The translations under genes and the position numbers were made by a program. DNA of 8,650 nucleotides from VRUE01 sp036525295 (GTDB taxonomy: Bacteria; Actinomycetota; Thermoleophilia; Solirubrobacterales; 70-9): assembly GCA_036525295.1 (NCBI GenBank), contig DATDAQ010000157.1:1-8650 (forward strand), given 5' to 3'. Every line of letters begins with the position of its first letter. Within the stretch, counting starts at the first letter, position 1. Shown piece after piece: positions 1 to 5,668 of the stretch. Under the pieces are notes generated by a model. The model was not told the origin of the DNA. It was given only the letters and a program-made list of their open reading frames with translations, and did no database searches.

Positions 1-34
1 AGGTTCGCGAAAGCTCGCCGTCGTCTCTCTCCCG

Positions 35-40
35 TAGGGT
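35..40 (+). promoter_or_regulatory. Possible -10 box (TAGGGT) for leaderless gnd transcript
   Basis: TAGGGT fits the actinobacterial TANNNT -10 pattern and is followed by six bases (GGGGAC) and then the gnd ATG at 47, the spacing expected if transcription starts at the start codon. No good -35 is seen in the 34 bases upstream. The alternative reading is that AGGG at 36-39, seven bases from the ATG, is a Shine-Dalgarno and gnd is translated from a longer, perhaps polycistronic, message beginning left of the window. Confidence 0.35.
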
Positions 41-46
41 GGGGAC

Positions 47-1063
47 ATGGACCTGGGAATGGTTGGGCTCGGTCGCATGGGCGCCAACATGGCGCGGCGG
101 CTGATGCGCGACGGCCACCGGATCGTCGCCTACGACGTCAATCCCGACGCCGTCTCCGAGCTGGCCGGCGAGGGGGCGGACGCCGCCGCCTCACTACAGG
201 AGCTCGCCTCGAAGCTGAGCGCCCCGCGCTCGATCTGGGTGATGGTCCCGGCGGGCGAGATCACCGAGAAGACGATCGCCGACGTCGCCGCCGTGCTCGA
301 GCCCGGCGACGCGATCGCCGACGGCGGCAACTCCTACTACCGCGATGACATCCGCCGCGCGGCGAAGCTGCGCGAGCAGGAGGTCGACTTCGTCGACTGC
401 GGCACCAGCGGCGGCGTCTTCGGCCTGGACCGCGGTTACTGCCTGATGATCGGTGGTCCCGGCGAGGCCGTGCGGCGGCTCGACCCGGTCTTCGCCTCGC
501 TGGCGCCCGGCGTCGGGTCCGCCGAGCGCACGCCGGGCCGCACCGGCGAGCCCGGTCCCGCCGAGAACGGCTACCTGCACTGCGGCCCCAACGGCGCCGG
601 GCACTTCGTGAAGATGGTCCACAACGGGATCGAGTACGGCGTGATGGCCGCATACGCCGAGGGCCTCAACATCCTCGAGAACGCCGACGCGGGCAAGGTC
701 CAGCGCGAGGCCGACGCGGAGACCGCGCCCATGGATCAGCCCGAGTATTACCAGTACGACATCGACCTGCCGGAGGTGACGGAGGTCTGGCGGCGGGGCA
801 GCGTGATCGGGTCCTGGCTGCTCGACCTCACGGCCGCCTCGATGCAGGAATCGCCCGACCTCTCCGGTTTCGCGGGCCGGGTCTCGGATTCCGGCGAGGG
901 CCGCTGGACCTCGATCGCGGCGATCGACGAGGGCGTTCCCGCACCCGTCCTCACCGCGGCGCTGTACGAGCGCTTCTCCTCGCGCGGCCTCGACGACTTC
1001 GCCGACAAGGTGCTCTCGGCGATGCGCAAGCAGTTCGGCGGCCACGACGAGAAGCCGTCCTAG
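47..1063 (+). CDS. gnd: 6-phosphogluconate dehydrogenase, decarboxylating (short, NAD-type)
   Basis: Catalyses oxidative decarboxylation of 6-phosphogluconate to ribulose 5-phosphate in the cytoplasmic pentose phosphate pathway. The 338-aa product opens with a Rossmann dinucleotide site, GLGRMG at residues 7-12. An acidic residue ends the second strand (VAYDVNP, D30), where NADP-dependent long forms usually carry an N-R-T type motif, so NAD+ preference is inferred. Family motifs follow: DGGNSYYRD (92-100), GTSGGVFGLDRG (119-130), and GPNGAGHFVKMVHNG (180-194), which holds the catalytic Lys189 with His192 and Asn193. The C-terminal helical part includes RGSVIGSWLLDLT (250-262) and GEGRWTSIAAIDEG (283-296). 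Length fits the short class (about 300-340 aa) rather than the roughly 470-aa classical enzyme. The ATG is six residues before the first Gly of the Rossmann motif, which supports the start. pgl begins 14 bases downstream, so the two are almost certainly one operon. Confidence 0.96.
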   Translation: MDLGMVGLGRMGANMARRLMRDGHRIVAYDVNPDAVSELAGEGADAAASLQELASKLSAPRSIWVMVPAGEITEKTIADVAAVLEPGDAIADGGNSYYRDDIRRAAKLREQEVDFVDCGTSGGVFGLDRGYCLMIGGPGEAVRRLDPVFASLAPGVGSAERTPGRTGEPGPAENGYLHCGPNGAGHFVKMVHNGIEYGVMAAYAEGLNILENADAGKVQREADAETAPMDQPEYYQYDIDLPEVTEVWRRGSVIGSWLLDLTAASMQESPDLSGFAGRVSDSGEGRWTSIAAIDEGVPAPVLTAALYERFSSRGLDDFADKVLSAMRKQFGGHDEKPS

Positions 1064-1077
1064 GCGCGAGAAGGCGG

Positions 1078-1758
1078 ATGGGCATCGAACTCCAGGTCGT
1101 CGCCGACGAAAAGGCGGCGGCGCGCCGGGCAGCCGAGCTGATCGCCGAGATCGGCGTGGCCACGGTTGCCGAGCGCAATGCTTTCGCGCTGGCGATGAGC
1201 GGCGGACGCAGCCCCTGGGCGATGCTGGCGATCCTCGGCGAGGACGAGTCGATGCCGTGGGAGCAGACCGAGCTGTTCCAGGTTGACGAGCGGATCGCCT
1301 CGCCGGGCAGCGAGGACCGCAACCTCACCCACATGGTCCTCGGTCTCTCGATGGATCACCAGGCGATGCTGCGGCCGATGCCCGTGACGCAGCGCGATTT
1401 GGAGGCTGCTGCTCGCGACTACGAAAGCACGCTTCCGGCGCCGCTGGACTGCGTCCACCTCGGCCTCGGGCCCGACGGCCACACTGCCTCGCTCGTCCCC
1501 GGCGACCCGGTCCTCGCGGTGGCCGATCGGCGCGTGGCCCTGACCGAGAGCGCCTATCAGGACCATCGCCGCATGACCCTCACCTACCCGGCCCTGGCCG
1601 AGGCCCGTCAGATCGTCTGGCTCGTAACCGGCCCCGACAAGCGTGACGCCCTGGCCAGGCTCCTCACCGGCGACCCGCTGATCCCCGCCGGCCGGGTCCA
1701 GAACGGGAACATGACCGTTGTGGCCGACGAGGCCGCGGCGGGTACGCGCCAGGCCTAG
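1078..1758 (+). CDS. pgl: 6-phosphogluconolactonase (DevB/Pgl type)
   Basis: Hydrolyses 6-phosphogluconolactone to 6-phosphogluconate, the substrate of the upstream gnd product; cytoplasmic. The 226-aa protein belongs to the glucosamine-6-phosphate isomerase/6-phosphogluconolactonase superfamily. Visible motifs are the phosphate-binding AMSGGRSP (39-46), QVDER (68-72) with SEDRN (78-82), and GLGPDGHTASLVPG (129-142), which contains the catalytic-type Asp133 and His135 found in lactonases. Length is normal for the family (about 220-260 aa). The ATG follows a weak purine run (GAGAAGG, 1068-1074) 14 bases after the gnd stop, so translational coupling is plausible. Its TAG stop overlaps the stop of the convergent nucleotidyltransferase gene by three bases (shared CTAG), leaving no room for a terminator between the two. 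Neither the expected zwf gene nor OpcA is in the window; zwf could lie upstream of gnd. Confidence 0.94.
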   Translation: MGIELQVVADEKAAARRAAELIAEIGVATVAERNAFALAMSGGRSPWAMLAILGEDESMPWEQTELFQVDERIASPGSEDRNLTHMVLGLSMDHQAMLRPMPVTQRDLEAAARDYESTLPAPLDCVHLGLGPDGHTASLVPGDPVLAVADRRVALTESAYQDHRRMTLTYPALAEARQIVWLVTGPDKRDALARLLTGDPLIPAGRVQNGNMTVVADEAAAGTRQA

Positions 1759-2372
1759 GAGGGCTTAGCGAAACCCCTGCGCGTTTCCTCCGGCACCGTA
1801 GCTTTGAGCTCTTGCAGGTGCTGCAAGCGGGCGTCCTCGGGGCCGACCATCCGGGTCAGCCAGCCTTCGACCTCCGAGACATCCAGGTCGTCGGTTGCGA
1901 TCAGCATCTGCTCGATGTCGAGCCAGTCCTTGCGGCGGTCGAACATCGCCTTGCAGACGGTCAGGTGCTCGGGCGCGAGGATTGGCACGGTAATGCCGGA
2001 GAACGGGACCCGGCGTGCCTGCTTTTGCATCTCGCCGTGGATCGGGTCGTAGGCGAAAAAGAGGTCGACTGGGTTGTTGCCCCACCACAGTCGGCATTGC
2101 CCGTCGCGTTCGACGGCAGCAGGGTCGAGCTCACCGCAGTCGACTCCCAGCTCATCGAGAACGTCGACCACGTCGCGCCAACGCTCGGTCGGCAGGAAGA
2201 CGTTGACATCGATGTCGATCGTCGCTCGCGGCTCGGCGTAGTAGGCAAGCGCGAGCGCGCCGCCAATCGCGTAGGGGACCCTGGCGTCGCCAAATGCTTC
2301 GTGGATGACGATCACCTTCTCCGGAAGGCTGGGTTGGTCGTCGAGCTTGGGGTTCGCATGAGGTGCGCTCAC
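1755..2372 (-). CDS. AbiEii/MNT-like nucleotidyltransferase, putative toxin of a two-gene module
   Basis: A 205-aa protein with the polymerase-beta nucleotidyltransferase fold signature: AIGGALALAYY (35-45) matches the GG...A helix start. TIDIDVNVF (51-59) supplies the metal-binding D53xD55 pair, and PVDLFF (101-106) the third Asp, D103. APEHLTVCKAMFDRRKDWLDIEQML (133-157) is the conserved 'K..R.KDw.DI' helical segment of AbiEii/MNT-type proteins. Such enzymes transfer nucleotides, in some toxin-antitoxin systems to tRNA or a partner; the substrate here is unknown. The start is a GTG inside GTGA, overlapping the stop of the upstream 167-aa gene by four bases, with GGAG at 2380-2383 seven bases before it. 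This argues for coupled translation. The catalytic triad looks intact. Its role as a toxin is inferred from fold and gene pairing; a housekeeping or substrate-modifying transferase is possible. Confidence 0.82.
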   Translation of the reverse strand: MSAPHANPKLDDQPSLPEKVIVIHEAFGDARVPYAIGGALALAYYAEPRATIDIDVNVFLPTERWRDVVDVLDELGVDCGELDPAAVERDGQCRLWWGNNPVDLFFAYDPIHGEMQKQARRVPFSGITVPILAPEHLTVCKAMFDRRKDWLDIEQMLIATDDLDVSEVEGWLTRMVGPEDARLQHLQELKATVPEETRRGFAKPS

Positions 2373-2872
2373 GACGGTTCTCCGGAATCAAGTCGGGGAA
2401 AACGAAGGGGCTTGCCCTTCCTTCCCCCCGATGGAAGTGCATCGGCGAGGAGGAGAAGATCGACGAGCGTCCGCCCCCGCTCCTCCGGCGTCGCCGACAT
2501 CCACATCGCGATCGAGCGGGCGGCCTCGCGTGAAGGCGACGGGTCGTCGCTCTCGCGGTATCCCCTCTGGAGCAGTTCGGTCAGGATCTGCCGCAGGGTC
2601 GGATCGAGCTTCCGCCCCCTCGCGAGTTCGGCGATCAGCTCGCGCGCGGCTTGCTCGGCCGGTGGGCGGGCAACCGGAGCTCCGGCGCGCCGCGCCGCAC
2701 GCCGAAGCTCCTCGGCGTTGGGGGGGCTGGCCGCCTTCTCGCGTGCCCTCTCGATTACCTCGTCGGTCAGCTCGCGGAAGGAGGCCAGCGTCTGGCTGCG
2801 CGGCCCCTTGGGTGTGCTGTGTGACTCCCGGATCTCATATCTGCCGGCCCGAGTTGGAACGATGAAAGCCAT
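2369..2872 (-). CDS. Uncharacterised 167-aa protein, putative antitoxin/regulator partner of the nucleotidyltransferase
   Basis: I do not recognise a named family. The N-terminal part (residues 1-35) is strand-like and basic: an IVPTRAGRYEIRES stretch, then TPKGPRSQTLASF, then an acidic helix ELTDEVIERAREKA (34-47). Residues 50-105 are Arg/Glu/Ala-rich helices with a Pro break (VARPPAEQ), ending in LDPTLRQILTELLQRGY (89-105). The C-terminal part, SREAARSIAMWMSATPEERGRTLVDLLLLADAL (114-146), is helical. No catalytic motif or membrane segment is seen. The ATG is firmly placed: an in-frame TAG lies 18 bases upstream, and the next Met is near residue 123. No Shine-Dalgarno precedes it; the start codon is part of a perfect palindrome. 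The 4-base overlap with the downstream nucleotidyltransferase gives the gene order typical of antitoxin-then-toxin operons. Antitoxin or DNA-binding function is inferred from this context only. Confidence 0.8.
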   Translation of the reverse strand: MAFIVPTRAGRYEIRESHSTPKGPRSQTLASFRELTDEVIERAREKAASPPNAEELRRAARRAGAPVARPPAEQAARELIAELARGRKLDPTLRQILTELLQRGYRESDDPSPSREAARSIAMWMSATPEERGRTLVDLLLLADALPSGGRKGKPLRFPRLDSGEPS

Positions 2873-2894
2873 AGTGGTACAAATGTACCACTAT
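2871..2894. promoter_or_regulatory. Perfect 10-bp inverted repeat, likely operator over the start of the 167-aa gene
   Basis: Arms ATAGTGGTAC (2871-2880) and GTACCACTAT (2885-2894) are exact reverse complements around the spacer AAAT. The repeat covers almost the whole gap between the FAD oxidoreductase stop (2894-2896) and the ATG of the 167-aa gene (2870-2872), and includes two bases of that ATG. It is AT-richer than its surroundings and has no T tract, so an operator for autoregulation fits better than a terminator. A protein bound here would block both a -10 element and translation start. RNA hairpin formation hiding the start codon is an alternative. Confidence 0.7.
2882..2887 (-). promoter_or_regulatory. 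Candidate -10 box (TACATT) inside the palindrome
   Basis: Read on the - strand, TACATT fits TANNNT and ends nine bases before the ATG at 2872, compatible with a leaderless transcript. A partial -35 (GTGACT) lies 15 bases upstream, inside the last codons of the FAD oxidoreductase gene. The match is weak, and readthrough from rpiA and the oxidoreductase gene is also possible. Confidence 0.35.
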
Positions 2895-4264
2895 TACCCC
2901 TCAGTCACGCTCACCGCGTGATTGGCCACGATCCGGTCCTCGGGGTCGTAGGCGCGCTTGACCTCGACGAGGCGGGTGTGGATGTCGGGCGGCAGGATCG
3001 CCTCGAGGCCGATGGGACTTTCGGCGAAGTTGAGGTATGCGCCCGCGCCCCAGGGGCGCATCGTCTCCTCTAGGTCGTGGAGGTGACGGGGGATCGCCGC
3101 ACCCAGCTCCGGCGTCATCGGCATGCCGATGCTGTACATGACGAAGCTCCCGTCGAGGTGGGTGAGGGCGCCGGCATTCTCCGCCGGCCGCCCGGCGGCA
3201 CCGCCGAGGTGGCGCAGCTCGCTGAGCAGCAGCGGCGAGCCGGACCCCGGCCCGTTCGCCGCGACCCAGGCGTCGATCGCCTCGTCGGGGAGCTCGCCGA
3301 GCAGCATCCCGTTGCCGATCCCGGGCACCGGCTGCTCGGGATCCATGTGGATCCGGCTGAGGCCCGCGGTCGGCATCTGGGCGAAGGTGTCCATGATCGG
3401 CTCACCCAGCTCGCGCAGCGGCGCGAACAGCGCCTCGCCCTCGGACTCGCCGCCGGCGAAGGCGCCGTCGATGGTCAGCAGCGGGGTGCCGCGCAGCGGC
3501 TCGGGCACGTCGGGGATGTCGGGCGGGGTGACGAAGCGGACGCAGGTGGTGGCCTCCTCGGGCGCCGCCGCCGCCCAGTCGCGGTAGGCGCGAACCGCAT
3601 CCGCGCCGAGCTCGGCCGGGAAGAGCAGGGCGCCGCCGTAGGCCTCGGCGTAGGGCAGCAGCTCGAGGACGAGGGCGGTGACGATCGCGTAGCCGCCCCC
3701 GCCGCCGCGCAGCGCCCAGAACAGGTCGGGGTCGCTGCCGGCATCGACGGTGCGCGCCTCGCCATCCGCAGTGACCAGCTCGATCGCCCGCACGTGGTTG
3801 CAGGCGAACCCGTGGCGGCGCGCGAACCAGCTCATTCCCCCGCCCAGCGTGTACCCGGTCACCCCGACGTCGGGAGAGGAGCCGGGCAGGAAGCAGAGGC
3901 CGTGCGCGTTCGCGGCCTCGCCGAGCTCGACGGAGAGGACGCCGGCCTCGACCCGGGCCGTGGCGGCGCCGGGGTCGACCTCGACCCCGCGCATGCGCTC
4001 GGTCTTGATCAGGATCGTCCGGTCGAGCAAGCCCGGTGCTCCGAGTGGGGCGGCGCCGTGCCCGGTGCCCTGGCCAGCGACCCGCAGGTCGTTTTCGGCG
4101 GCGAAGCGGACGACCTCCGCTACGTCGTCGGCGCTCTCGGCGAAGGCGACGGCCTCCGGCCGCTGGTCGGCGATCAGGTTCCAGGCAAGGCGCGCCTCGT
4201 CCCAGTCGGGGTCGCTCGAAGTAGCGATGCGGCCGGCGATCTTCAGTCCGGTGAAGTCACTCAT
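2894..4264 (-). CDS. FAD-binding oxidoreductase, PCMH/VAO family with BBE C-terminus
   Basis: A 456-aa flavoprotein of the berberine-bridge-enzyme-like/6-hydroxy-D-nicotine oxidase group, which oxidises alcohols, sugars or amines with FAD and often O2. PEAVAFAESADDVAEVVRFA (36-55) begins the FAD-binding PCMH fold. GQGTGHG (64-70) holds His69, the usual site of 8-alpha-histidyl FAD linkage. GSSPDVGVTGYTLGGGMSW (128-146) is the pyrophosphate-binding loop; it lacks the Cys used for bicovalent attachment, so a single covalent link is inferred. DLFWALRGGGGGYAIVTAL (180-198) is the family signature. The C-terminal BBE segment runs YLNFAE (410-415) to RLVEVKRAYDPEDRIVANHAV (431-451). No signal peptide or membrane segment is seen. 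The start has a strong Shine-Dalgarno 18 bases after the rpiA stop, so it is in the rpiA operon. The substrate is unknown; a sugar substrate is suggested only by the neighbours. Confidence 0.9.
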   Translation of the reverse strand: MSDFTGLKIAGRIATSSDPDWDEARLAWNLIADQRPEAVAFAESADDVAEVVRFAAENDLRVAGQGTGHGAAPLGAPGLLDRTILIKTERMRGVEVDPGAATARVEAGVLSVELGEAANAHGLCFLPGSSPDVGVTGYTLGGGMSWFARRHGFACNHVRAIELVTADGEARTVDAGSDPDLFWALRGGGGGYAIVTALVLELLPYAEAYGGALLFPAELGADAVRAYRDWAAAAPEEATTCVRFVTPPDIPDVPEPLRGTPLLTIDGAFAGGESEGEALFAPLRELGEPIMDTFAQMPTAGLSRIHMDPEQPVPGIGNGMLLGELPDEAIDAWVAANGPGSGSPLLLSELRHLGGAAGRPAENAGALTHLDGSFVMYSIGMPMTPELGAAIPRHLHDLEETMRPWGAGAYLNFAESPIGLEAILPPDIHTRLVEVKRAYDPEDRIVANHAVSVTEG

Positions 4265-4270
4265 GTGGCC

Positions 4271-4277
4271 CCTCCTC
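4271..4277 (-). promoter_or_regulatory. Strong Shine-Dalgarno (GAGGAGG) of the FAD oxidoreductase gene
   Basis: Read on the - strand, GAGGAGG stands six bases before the ATG at 4264 and within the 18-base gap after rpiA. It fixes the start and marks the gene as a well-translated internal member of the rpiA operon. Confidence 0.8.
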
Positions 4278-4282
4278 GGGAG

Positions 4283-4930
4283 TCAGCTGAACGTGGATCT
4301 GGTCACTGCGCCTTCGGCCCCCACCAGCAGCTCGCTCACCATATCCGGCGGAAAGAGGCCGTGGGCGGCGACGCCGGGATCGGCCTCGAGGCGGGCAGCG
4401 AGCGCCGCCGGGTCGTCGATCTCACCGCGGTAGTCGGCGATCGCGCCGCCGTCGGGGCTGCGCGGGACGTCGCGCAACTCGACCTCGGCGCCGAGCCGGG
4501 CGAGGGTCGAGCGCAGGCCGAAGGCGAAGAGCTCCAGCGGCACCGGCCCGGCCAGCGCGTCGACCGGCTTGCTCGAGTCGGAGATGACGACGAAGCGTTC
4601 GGCCGCCGCGGCGACGATCTTCTCGCGCAGGTGGGCACCGCCGCCGCCCTTGATCAGCCAGCCGTCGGGGGTCACCTGATCGGTGCCGTCGATCGCGATG
4701 TCGAGCCGCTCCAGCGCGCTGAACTCCTCGACCGGGATTCCCAGCCCCCGCGCCTGCTCCTCGGTCGCGACCGAGGTCGCCACGCAGCGGATGCCGTTCA
4801 GTCCACGGGCGGCGATCGCCGGCAGCAGGTGGGCGACCGTCGAGCCGGTGCCGAGACCGACCGTCATCCCGTCTTCGACCAGTTCCGCCGCGGCCTCGGC
4901 CGCGATCCGCTTCTCGTCGTCCGCGCTCAC
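4283..4930 (-). CDS. rpiA: Ribose-5-phosphate isomerase A
   Basis: Interconverts ribulose 5-phosphate (the gnd product) and ribose 5-phosphate in the non-oxidative pentose phosphate pathway; cytoplasmic. The open frame extends far upstream, but homology begins at a GTG at 4930, giving 215 aa, the normal size. Motifs: VGLGTGSTVAHLL (24-36) phosphate loop, AIDGTDQV (79-86; usual DGADEV), LIKGGGGAHLREK (92-104), VVISDSSK (114-121), HGLF (190-193) and LLVGAEGAV (201-209). With this start the catalytic residues are D81, D84, K94 and E103, which agree with the E. coli RpiA numbering as I recall it and so support the start. The E-to-Q change at residue 85 is minor. No good Shine-Dalgarno is present; TAGAGT lies eight bases upstream. 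The divergent FHA gene starts 13 bases away. Confidence 0.93.
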   Translation of the reverse strand: MSADDEKRIAAEAAAELVEDGMTVGLGTGSTVAHLLPAIAARGLNGIRCVATSVATEEQARGLGIPVEEFSALERLDIAIDGTDQVTPDGWLIKGGGGAHLREKIVAAAAERFVVISDSSKPVDALAGPVPLELFAFGLRSTLARLGAEVELRDVPRSPDGGAIADYRGEIDDPAALAARLEADPGVAAHGLFPPDMVSELLVGAEGAVTRSTFS

Positions 4931-4943
4931 CGGAGCGGACTCT
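4931..4943. promoter_or_regulatory. 13-base divergent gap between rpiA and the FHA gene
   Basis: The two start codons (GTG of rpiA at 4930, ATG of the FHA gene at 4944) are separated by 13 bases. GGAG at 4932-4935 serves as Shine-Dalgarno for the FHA gene, eight bases from its ATG. On the other strand TAGAGT (4944-4939) resembles a TANNNT -10 box, eight bases before the rpiA GTG. The promoter that reads the FHA gene must therefore lie within rpiA coding sequence, and any rpiA -35 within the FHA gene. Confidence 0.5.
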
Positions 4944-5543
4944 ATGCTCGCGGCGATGGATGCGCGGATCTGGCTGACGGGAGAGGGGGGAGCGCCCCGG
5001 TCCGTCGCCCTGCCGCCCGGCAGGACGGTGGTCGGCCGCGACCCCGAGGCCGGCCTGCGAATCGATGACGAGGCGGTCTCCTGGAACCATCTCGAGATCG
5101 AGAACCGGGGCGGCGTCCTGATGGCGACCGACCTCGACAGCCGCAACGGCACGTCCCTGAACGGCGAGCCGCTCGACCGGCCGCGGCGCCTGCGCGACGG
5201 CGACACGCTGACGATCGGCGGGCAGCGGCTTGAAGTCTCCGACCCGGTCCCCGGCCGCGCCGGCGGAACCGTGGCCGCCGCCGCGCCCTCGGTGCCGCTG
5301 AACGAAGAGGAGCGGGCGACCGCCGCAGCGCTCGTAGCTCCATATCGCAGCGAGGGAGCCTTCGCCGGCCGTCCCGCCACCCGCGCCGAGCTGGCCGAGG
5401 CGCTCCACGTCAGCGAGCGCACCGCCCAGCGCCGCCTCGACGCCCTCGCCGCCAAGCTCGACGTCCCCAGCGACGCCGGCCGCGAGCGCCCACGCCTGAT
5501 CGCCGCCCGCGTGATCGAGCTGGGGCTCGACCGCGAGCGCTGA
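4944..5543 (+). CDS. FHA-domain protein with C-terminal helix-turn-helix
   Basis: A 199-aa cytoplasmic protein. Residues about 8-100 form a forkhead-associated domain, which binds phosphothreonine peptides: VVGRDPEAGLRIDD (29-42), VSWNHLEI (45-52; Ser46 and His49) and DLDSRNGTSLNG (63-74; N68-G69-T70) are the canonical binding-site motifs and are all kept. After a linker rich in Ala/Gly/Pro/Val (101-119), residues 120-199 hold a helical region with an HTH-like TRAELAEALHVSERTAQRRL (146-165) resembling a winged-helix DNA-binding element. The likely role is a phosphorylation-responsive transcription factor or kinase adaptor; this is inferred. The ATG at 4944 is preferred because GGAG precedes it by eight bases. 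A second ATG at 4956 would give 195 aa without a Shine-Dalgarno. The gene diverges from rpiA, and a Ser/Thr kinase gene follows 1.3 kb downstream. Confidence 0.85.
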   Translation: MLAAMDARIWLTGEGGAPRSVALPPGRTVVGRDPEAGLRIDDEAVSWNHLEIENRGGVLMATDLDSRNGTSLNGEPLDRPRRLRDGDTLTIGGQRLEVSDPVPGRAGGTVAAAAPSVPLNEEERATAAALVAPYRSEGAFAGRPATRAELAEALHVSERTAQRRLDALAAKLDVPSDAGRERPRLIAARVIELGLDRER

Positions 5544-5553
5544 GCACTCGTCG

Positions 5554-5582
5554 TTTGGCCCACATCGGGCCAAAGCTGGCCC
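5554..5582 (+). terminator. Hairpin(s) after the FHA gene, possible terminator or alternative-fold leader
   Basis: TTTGGCCC (5554-5561) and GGGCCAAA (5567-5574) form a perfect 8-bp stem with a 5-base loop, starting 10 bases after the FHA stop. The second arm can instead pair through GGGCCA (5567-5572) with TGGCCC (5577-5582). No T tract follows, so intrinsic termination is uncertain; a DNA-binding site is another option. Confidence 0.45.
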
Positions 5583-5656
5583 GGTTGGTGTCGCGGCTGT
5601 CGTTGGCGCGTACGGCTGTGCCCCCGAGCATCGGTTGTGCAAATGCAACCGCCCGA

Positions 5657-5664
5657 AAGGGGAG
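5657..5664 (+). promoter_or_regulatory. Shine-Dalgarno (AAGGGGAG) deciding the TolB-like start
   Basis: AAGGGGAG lies just before the ATG at 5669 (GGGGAG is four bases away, AAGG eight). The ATG it serves gives a typical signal peptide, which rules out the longer frame beginning at 5555. Confidence 0.7.
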
Positions 5665-5668
5665 TCCG

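Larger units (their letters stand above)
5544..5668. other. Intergenic region between FHA gene and TolB-like gene
   Basis: This 125-base gap holds overlapping hairpin arms at 5554-5582, an imperfect GGTTG/CAACC repeat at 5633-5650, and the Shine-Dalgarno of the next gene. I see no convincing -35/-10 pair. An open frame from 5555 continues into the next gene, but it lacks coding character and would destroy the signal peptide, so it is treated as noncoding. Confidence 0.55.

Noticed and set aside
194..1045. 283-codon open frame antisense to gnd
   Set aside because: Mirror of the gnd codon bias; no motif or ribosome binding site supports it.
2871..2894. Palindrome as a terminator for the oxidoreductase gene
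   Set aside because: Its arms are AT-rich, it starts on the last base of the stop codon, it has no T tract, and it overlaps the next start codon; an operator fits better.
1812..2921. 369-codon open frame on the + strand
   Set aside because: Antisense to the nucleotidyltransferase and its partner, which have conserved motifs, overlapping start/stop and Shine-Dalgarno. The + frame shows none.
3077..5068. 663-codon open frame on the + strand
   Set aside because: It is antisense to the FAD oxidoreductase and rpiA, both with clear family motifs. The translation is Arg/Gly/Ala/Asp-rich low complexity, typical of a GC-rich shadow frame.
4931..5563. N-terminal extension of rpiA to 426 aa
   Set aside because: The extension is antisense to the FHA gene and Ser/Arg-rich. 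RpiA homology and catalytic numbering begin at the GTG at 4930.
5555..5668. N-terminal extension of the TolB-like protein from the ATG at 5555
   Set aside because: It would bury the signal peptide. The ATG at 5669 has a strong Shine-Dalgarno and gives a normal secretion signal.
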